Assembly: GCA_963969595.1 (NCBI GenBank)
Contig: OZ018418.1
Span: forward strand, 6,205,001 to 6,269,000
Source: Neckera pumila
Lineage: Eukaryota > Streptophyta > Bryopsida > Hypnales > Neckeraceae
Direction: 5' to 3'
DNA: 64,000 nucleotides
In this document: piece by piece, positions 58,560-64,000 of the stretch
Layout of the letters: the number at the start of each line of letters is the position of its first letter
How positions within the stretch are numbered: the first letter of the stretch is position 1
The notes under the pieces: generated by a model
Seen by the model: only the letters and a program-made list of their open reading frames with translations
What the model was told of the DNA's origin: nothing
Database searches by the model: none
Made by a program: the position numbers and the translations under genes

Positions 58560-61130
58560 GAGTCATGGAAATTTTACAAACATTACCCAGCAAATAACAA
58601 AGTTTGACTAGATTATTTTACAGCAATTAGAATTTAAAAATAAAAAGCTGCATGAGATAGTGCCCTCTAAACCCCCTCTCGGCATCAAGAAGGGGTTTGG
58701 AGGGTACTACTTCATGCAATTTTCACAAATATTAATCAACAACTAATGATGTTTGACAAGATTCACTTCACAACAAATAAAATTAAAAATAAAAAGTTGC
58801 TTGAAGTAGTGCCCTTCAAACCCCCTCTCAGTGCCAAAAAGGGGTTTGGAGGGCACTACCATTAAAGAAATAGTCGAGCCTCTAGAGGGCCACTTTGCAG
58901 CCCTTAGAGGACCCCAAAGTTTACCTTTTTTTTGGCTTAGGGATTTATTTTTCTCCTATTCTTGTTCACCTTCCGTCAAGCTGTCGAATGATTGTCAGTG
59001 GCTCCAAATCCAAGTTTAAGTGTTCAATAATCAAGGTTAAGGTACTCTGATGCACCTTAATTTCATTATTGAACACCTTTAATTTGGATGCTAATTGAAC
59101 TCAAACCAGCTTGTGGAAAATAAAGCAAATGTCCAAAATAGTCCAATGACCATCTACCATCAACAAAAACTTTTGATGGCAATGTGAAAGACTTACCTCA
59201 TTGACATTAAGTGAGAAGGAAGGGTGGATAGGTTGTTATTACAAAGAAATCAATTGCCCATCATGACTCCTCAAAGAGTATCACATAATTTGAAGTTGAG
59301 AGCTTGGTTGCTCATTATCAAAACGTAGAAATTGTGTTAAAAGTCAAATTTCAGACCTCATTTAGGCATAGTAGAGTAACTTTTTTCAAAAAGCTTTGAA
59401 CATAAATAAATTGGATAATCAAGCAAAGTTTTATCTCCATAAAACCATTTGAGGTTTTGAGACTTCAGTAAAAATTGATGGACAAATTTTAGATAGGGTC
59501 TCTGAAAATGTCCAAAAAAATGTCTCTTCCAGCCCCTCTTTGAAATTTCTCTACAACTTTTAGTTGGAAGTTGGAAACCTCAAACCAATTGTTGGAGATG
59601 AAGTTTAGCTTGAATCTCCACATAAATTTAGTTTAAGGTTTTCTGAAAGTAGATATTCTACTATGCATAAATGAGGTCTGAAATTTGACTTTTAACACAA
59701 TTCTTGCATTTGACTAAACTATGAGCGGTTGAGCTCCTATTGTTCCTAATTTACATATCCCACATGGATTGTCTTCCCTACTACTACCCCTCTAGTATAA
59801 AGAGCTCTAATTCTCATCATCATCCACCAAAAACTAAGTAAGTCACATCTAAAGCTTTGTACCCTAACAGCTAGCTTTAGAACCCAATACCCATGGCTTA
59901 CAATTACATCATTTGTTAAATTTGCCAATTAAACAAATGAAGTAATTTTAAATCAGATATAAAAAGAAAATGTGCATGAGGTAGTGCCCTGCAAACTCCC
60001 TCTTGGTACCGAGAGGGTGTTTAGAGGGCACTACCTCATGCACATTTTCTTCTTAAGATTCAAACTTTTTAGAAATCCTATTTTTTTTTAAACATGTTCA
60101 AATAAATGTGCATGAGGTAGTGCTTTGCAAAAACCCTCTCGGCACCAAGGGGGGGTTTGGAAGGCACTACCTCATGCACATTTTCTTCTTAAGATTCAAA
60201 CTTTTTAGAAATCTTGTTTTTTTTAAAACATGTCAATAAATGTGCATGAGGTAGTACTTTGCAAAACCCCTCTCGATACCAAGAGGGGATTTGGAAGGCA
60301 CTACCTCATGCACATTTTCTTCTTAAAATTCAAATGTTTTAGATATTCTAATTTTTTTTTTAACATATTAAAGAAAATATGCATGAGGTAATGCCCTGTA
60401 AGCCCCCTCTTGGTACCGCAAGGGAGTTTGGAAGGCACTACCTCATGCACATTTTCTTCTTAAAATTCAAACTTTTTAGATATTCAATTTTTTTTAGAAA
60501 CATGTTAAAATAAATATGCATGAGTTAGTGCCCCCAAACCCCCTCTTAGTACCAAGAGGGATTTTGGAGGACACTACCTCATGCAGATTTGTTTTTTATA
60601 ATTTGTATTCTTAACTTCTAATTTTTTTTTAATGCATGTTAAAAAAAACATGCATGAGGTCTTGCTATCCAAATCCCATCTCAGAGCGGAGAGGAGGTTT
60701 GGAGTGCACTACTATTTTTTTAAATGTTTTTTTAAAAGGTTTGAATTTCTAAAATGTTTGAATTTAGAAATAAAAAGTGTGCATGAGGTAGTGCCTTCCA
60801 ATCTCCATCTTGGTCCCAAGAGGGTATTTACAAGGCAATATCTTATGCATATTTTTTTAAATGTTTTTTTAAGAACTTAGAAGTTCTAAGAAGCTCAAAT
60901 TTGAAAAGAAAATGTGTATGAGGTAGTGCCCTTCTATCCCCTTTTTGGTACCAAGAGAGGGTTTAGAGGTCACCACCTCATAGAACATTTTAATTTAAAC
61001 TCTGACTTTTGAAAAATGAATCTAGTCAAACTATATTAGTTATTGATTATTGTTTGTAAAAGTTGCATGAGGTAGTTCCCTCCAAACCTCGTCTCGGCAC
61101 CGAGAGGGGGATTGGAAGACAACGACACTA
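58560..61130. repeat. Tandem array of long hairpins, about eleven units
   Basis: Each unit has an inverted repeat with arms of roughly 30-36 bp: TGCATGAGGTAGTGCCCTCC, then AAACCCCCTCTCGG, a short ACCAAG loop, and the complement. A 55-65 bp AT-rich linker follows. Hairpins begin near 58,648, 58,797, 59,973, 60,109, 60,240, 60,378, 60,517, 60,649, 60,779, 60,914 and 61,066; the main run has a period of 130-140 bp. Arms differ between units but tend to match within a unit. No coding capacity. Sequence at 58,860-59,960 interrupts the array. Confidence 0.9.
58860..59960. other. Insert within the hairpin array
   Basis: Starts with a piece resembling the 3' flank of the ParB-like gene (EPLEGHFAALRG in plus). 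It contains an inverted repeat: about 59,328-59,395 matches the complement of 59,640-59,710 (AATTGTGTTAAAAGTCAAAT and on through GGCATAGTAGA). This 380-bp piece looks like a small element. Minus frame 59,928-59,746 has no motif. Confidence 0.5.
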
Positions 61131-61657
61131 GCGTGTGAGCCTAGAAATGCAAACCTACGAGCCTTGAGCCTAGATTTCCTGACCCTAGAGCTTGGGAACA
61201 AAAATGGAATTGTAAAGATTATCCTTTAAGATTTTGAGAATAAGTGGTATTTTTTAGAAAAAAAAATTGAATTTTATGAAATTTGGTTACCTTCAACCGT
61301 GGAAAATATATATACTCGATAATCGTGGAAGATAGAATAGTCCACTAAACCCAAAAAATTTCATCAAAGTCTTCAAGTAAACTACTCAATCAATCCAAAT
61401 ATTACTTCACTAGATACACTATCAATTTATTTCCTTTCAAAAATCCAATTAGGAATTTTAGAACTTTGCATTTAATAAGACTTGCAAAATTAGAAAAACT
61501 TGCCATTTTCGGCCTTCATAAACTATTTCTCAACAATATGTCTTATATCACTAATTAACCTCCAAACAAACTTTGGAAGCAAATATAGATATGAAAACAT
61601 ATTCTAAAAAGAATGCTAGTAACAACTATAGTACTGCCAGAACTAGTATGAACTTCT
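61131..61657. other. No recognised feature
   Basis: AT-rich sequence between the hairpin array and the end of the Mutator-like copy B. It may be the 3' flank of that copy. Confidence 0.4.
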
Positions 61658-64000
61658 CTAGTTAGCCAATTTGAGAATTCCAGCTCTAATAAGGAGCAAC
61701 TTCACTTCATTGAAGCTGAAGCTTAGGGCATGAATGAACTGGTCTTCCTTGGAATTCATCTTACAGAAATACCTAAAAAGATAATATAGGTGTTTGCAGT
61801 TCACATATTGCGGTCTTCGACCACCAATTGCAGCCATGTCAACAAATCTAGGGCAAGAACATTCTGGGAACATACTAATAGAAATGTGGTAAATATTTGA
61901 AGAACTATCAGTTCCAGTTTCCAAACATATTATGGCTCCAAGCCCTGGAAATGGTAGTATAGTAACACTAATGATGCTTCCCTTCACATTTCCAGCGCTC
62001 TCTCACTTGTTTTGATGTTCAGTTGTTAGTGCATTTGAGATCCTTTGAATATTCTTTCCCTTCCAAGTCACTGGATATTGATCTGGGTTTGCAGGGCTTC
62101 TATGCTCAAATGTGGTAGGCTCAAAAACTCTCGCCATGGTGAATAGACAACGTGGAGACATATCTTCACGTGCTTGTAGACAAAAACCCGCATCTTGAAG
62201 AAGAAGCGTCTCTTGCCTTGTTAGATTTGTGCCTATGAGGATTGGCCAAACTTCTAGAACTTCGGGCCAGTCTAAAACCCATGAGCGTTGAGATCCCATC
62301 ACATATCATCCTATGTCATCAGAACAAAACCAGAAGTCAGAGACAATCACCTTAGTAGAGTTATACTTTCTTACGCCCAAGGTAGGTTGGAGCTAGAGTG
62401 CCGTTGGAGTTGGATTATTAATTTGCAATGCGAGCAAGGCATTTTTTCTTGGTTCTACGTTGCTGGGCGTGACACTTGCAGTAGACTTGTGGGACATTCT
62501 TTCAATGTGCCATTGTGACACATCACAATCTGACTCCATTACCAAGGTGACATGAGGAACTTCTCCAACGTTGGCAGTGATTGAAGTTGGCTCTAATGCT
62601 AGAGAACAAGTAGATTTAGATCTTATTTGAACTCGAGTTGTGAAAAATTAACCTTTCTGGTTGATGTGAATCATCATCTGAGCTGCTGGGAAGCTCCAAC
62701 TTCCTCTTCAAACTTCCAAACACCTCTTCTTCCTCCAAGTGTGGGACCCGAGTGGCCATTTCATGAACCCCTTTCAATTGGTTCAGAGCCGCCATCAACT
62801 TCTTTGGATCTCCACTTTGACAAGCAACTCTCAATTTCAACTCTTATTTTGAAGGCCCACTTCCAAATGCTGATCTATTTAGATATGCTTGATAATTTGT
62901 CATCTATATAAAGGCATGGATGCTATCATCACATATAGCCGCGTACAAACTGTTTCCGCGATTTTCTAACTATTGTAACCATTTGTTGTGAACAGTTTTA
63001 GACATATTGCATGATGGAATATCTGCCTCTTCCTCAAGTGTCATTCCCTGTATCTATCAATTCTATCAGTTAGATCATGCACAATTCAAATTATAGCATT
63101 CAAAAATTATGACAAACATAATTTGTGATTTGATAAGAAAGACTCACTATTTGCCAAAAGCCACCCCACTATCAATATCTAAAGTGCCAAAAAGCCAACC
63201 AAAGATCCAATTCTCAAATTCCATGTTCTGAAGCCACTTTAGCTGATAACCACCATGCTTGCATTGTAAAGTACCTTGTCTCTGCTTCTTCCCTTGTCTT
63301 GACATCCTTGTATTGCTTGTAAAGTTGATCATGCTAGTGTTGCAAGTCTGGCTTTATAATTTTTTGAACATGCTTGTGGAGTGAACTGGTCCGGTGCAGT
63401 AGACATATATATTTGCAATTCTCCATGGATTTTTTGAGGTCGCCTGATCCAAATACAATCCTTATAGCATTCCAATTTGCCATTGCATTGTCCGCCATAA
63501 ACCCCTTGAAATTTGGATTCTCCATTCCATGTTTCTTCACAAGAGCAATCAAACATCTCTATATAATGCACTGAACCTTTGTATCCTCCGATTGCATGTC
63601 GCACACGGCAATCGTTTGAACCTTAAAGTATCCCAAGTCATAGACATGACAAGCCATTGCTGTCCAATCCTTCACGCGCTTCACATGATCAAACATCAAC
63701 CATGCATTCTCAAGATCACCATCCGGTTGCATCCGGCAAACTAGATCTACTCCACTCCCAGGCCCCACTGCAAGCATTTAAAAAAGATAAATCTTCTCCT
63801 TTCTTTGACCCGGAAATGTACTGTCGTGATGGTATTCAATAGTAGAGTCCCGCTTCAAGTTCATAATTTGGTAGATGATCCCACCAGTACCAATATTCTG
63901 GAATGAAGAAATGATATAGGCATCTCACGTTCCTCACGTTTGGAGAACTCAATATTTGAAACTTATCCATAACCTCGCTAAGTGCTTTCCCCTCCAAGAT
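61658..64000 (-). pseudogene. Mutator-like transposase, runs off the window (copy B)
   Basis: Reading downward from 64,000: KALSEVMDKFQILSSPNVRN, GPGSGVDLVCRMQPDGDLEN, WLMFDHVKRVKDW (63,670), a TAG at 63,561-63,559 where the relative at 20.2 kb has Trp, NPNFKGFMADNAMANWNAIR (63,510), REEAETRYFTMQAWWLS, and WLAFWHFRY before a GTGAGT donor near 63,157. After an acceptor ATAGATACAG near 63,048: MTLEEEADIPSCNMSKTVHN, EVFGSLKRKLELPSSSDD (62,730), WPEVLEVWPILIG (62,270). The end is a SWIM finger (CSCPRF ... VNCKHLYYLF) at 61,860-61,780 and a stop at 61,658. It is less damaged than the other copies but still shifted. The N-terminal domain lies outside the window. Confidence 0.8.

Noticed and set aside
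59973..61125. TGAGGTAGT in each hairpin equals the seed of animal let-7 microRNA
   Set aside because: Only the first nine bases match, plants lack let-7, and the hairpin shape and array differ from any microRNA gene. A chance match.
58560..61130. CRISPR-like array
   Set aside because: The repeats vary, the units are 130-140 bp, and the linkers are related to each other rather than unique spacers. The context is eukaryotic with no cas genes.

Overview
The window looks like repeat-rich nuclear DNA of a plant. It is AT-rich, has no operons or ribosome-binding sites, shows plausible spliceosomal splice sites, and carries plant-type transposable elements: a Mutator-like transposase with a SWIM zinc finger, hAT- and CACTA-type non-autonomous elements, a LINE endonuclease and a piggyBac transposase remnant. 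The one good host-like gene carries a C-rich N-terminal motif like that of plant OCTOPUS/DUF740-type proteins. I could not fix the species. A bryophyte, lycophyte, fern or charophyte is my guess, with low confidence.

Layout. 1-5 kb: a 24-bp minisatellite, then a minus-strand LINE remnant whose second ORF is split by a 217-bp MITE. 5-9.5 kb: a GC-richer island with the 440-codon host-like gene. 9.5-17 kb: a foldback repeat, a broken piggyBac transposase, duplicated AT-rich sequence and a small element with inverted ends. 18.3-30.7 kb: a three-level nest. A Mutator-like gene (minus) is split at 20,751/29,445 by an unclassified element, here called X1, with a 5-bp target duplication. X1 is itself split at 23,311/28,551 by a 5.24-kb hAT-like foldback element with an 8-bp target duplication. 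32-33.4 kb: a satellite-like array interrupted by a CACTA-type MITE. 35.8-43.4 kb: two more X copies (X2, X3), an unrecognised spliced gene on the minus strand with a 416-bp hAT element in an intron, a small CACTA-type MITE and a 150-bp tandem array. 44.6-48.2 kb: the fullest copy of the Mutator-like gene. 53-55.3 kb: five similar palindromes followed by a broken gene with a ParB/DGQHR-like motif. 58.5-61.1 kb: a tandem array of long hairpins. 61.7-64 kb: another Mutator-like copy running off the window.

The reading frames interact mainly as transposons inserting into one another. Element boundaries can be placed to the base in several cases, because the target duplications match and the interrupted reading frames resume across the insertion. 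Nearly every transposon gene is broken by stops and shifts; in the fullest Mutator-like copy, four stops that can be checked against sister copies are all C-to-T or G-to-A changes. No complete active transposase is present. The most unusual structures are the hairpin array near 60 kb, the hAT-like foldback element, the unclassified X family and the palindrome cluster before the ParB-like gene.
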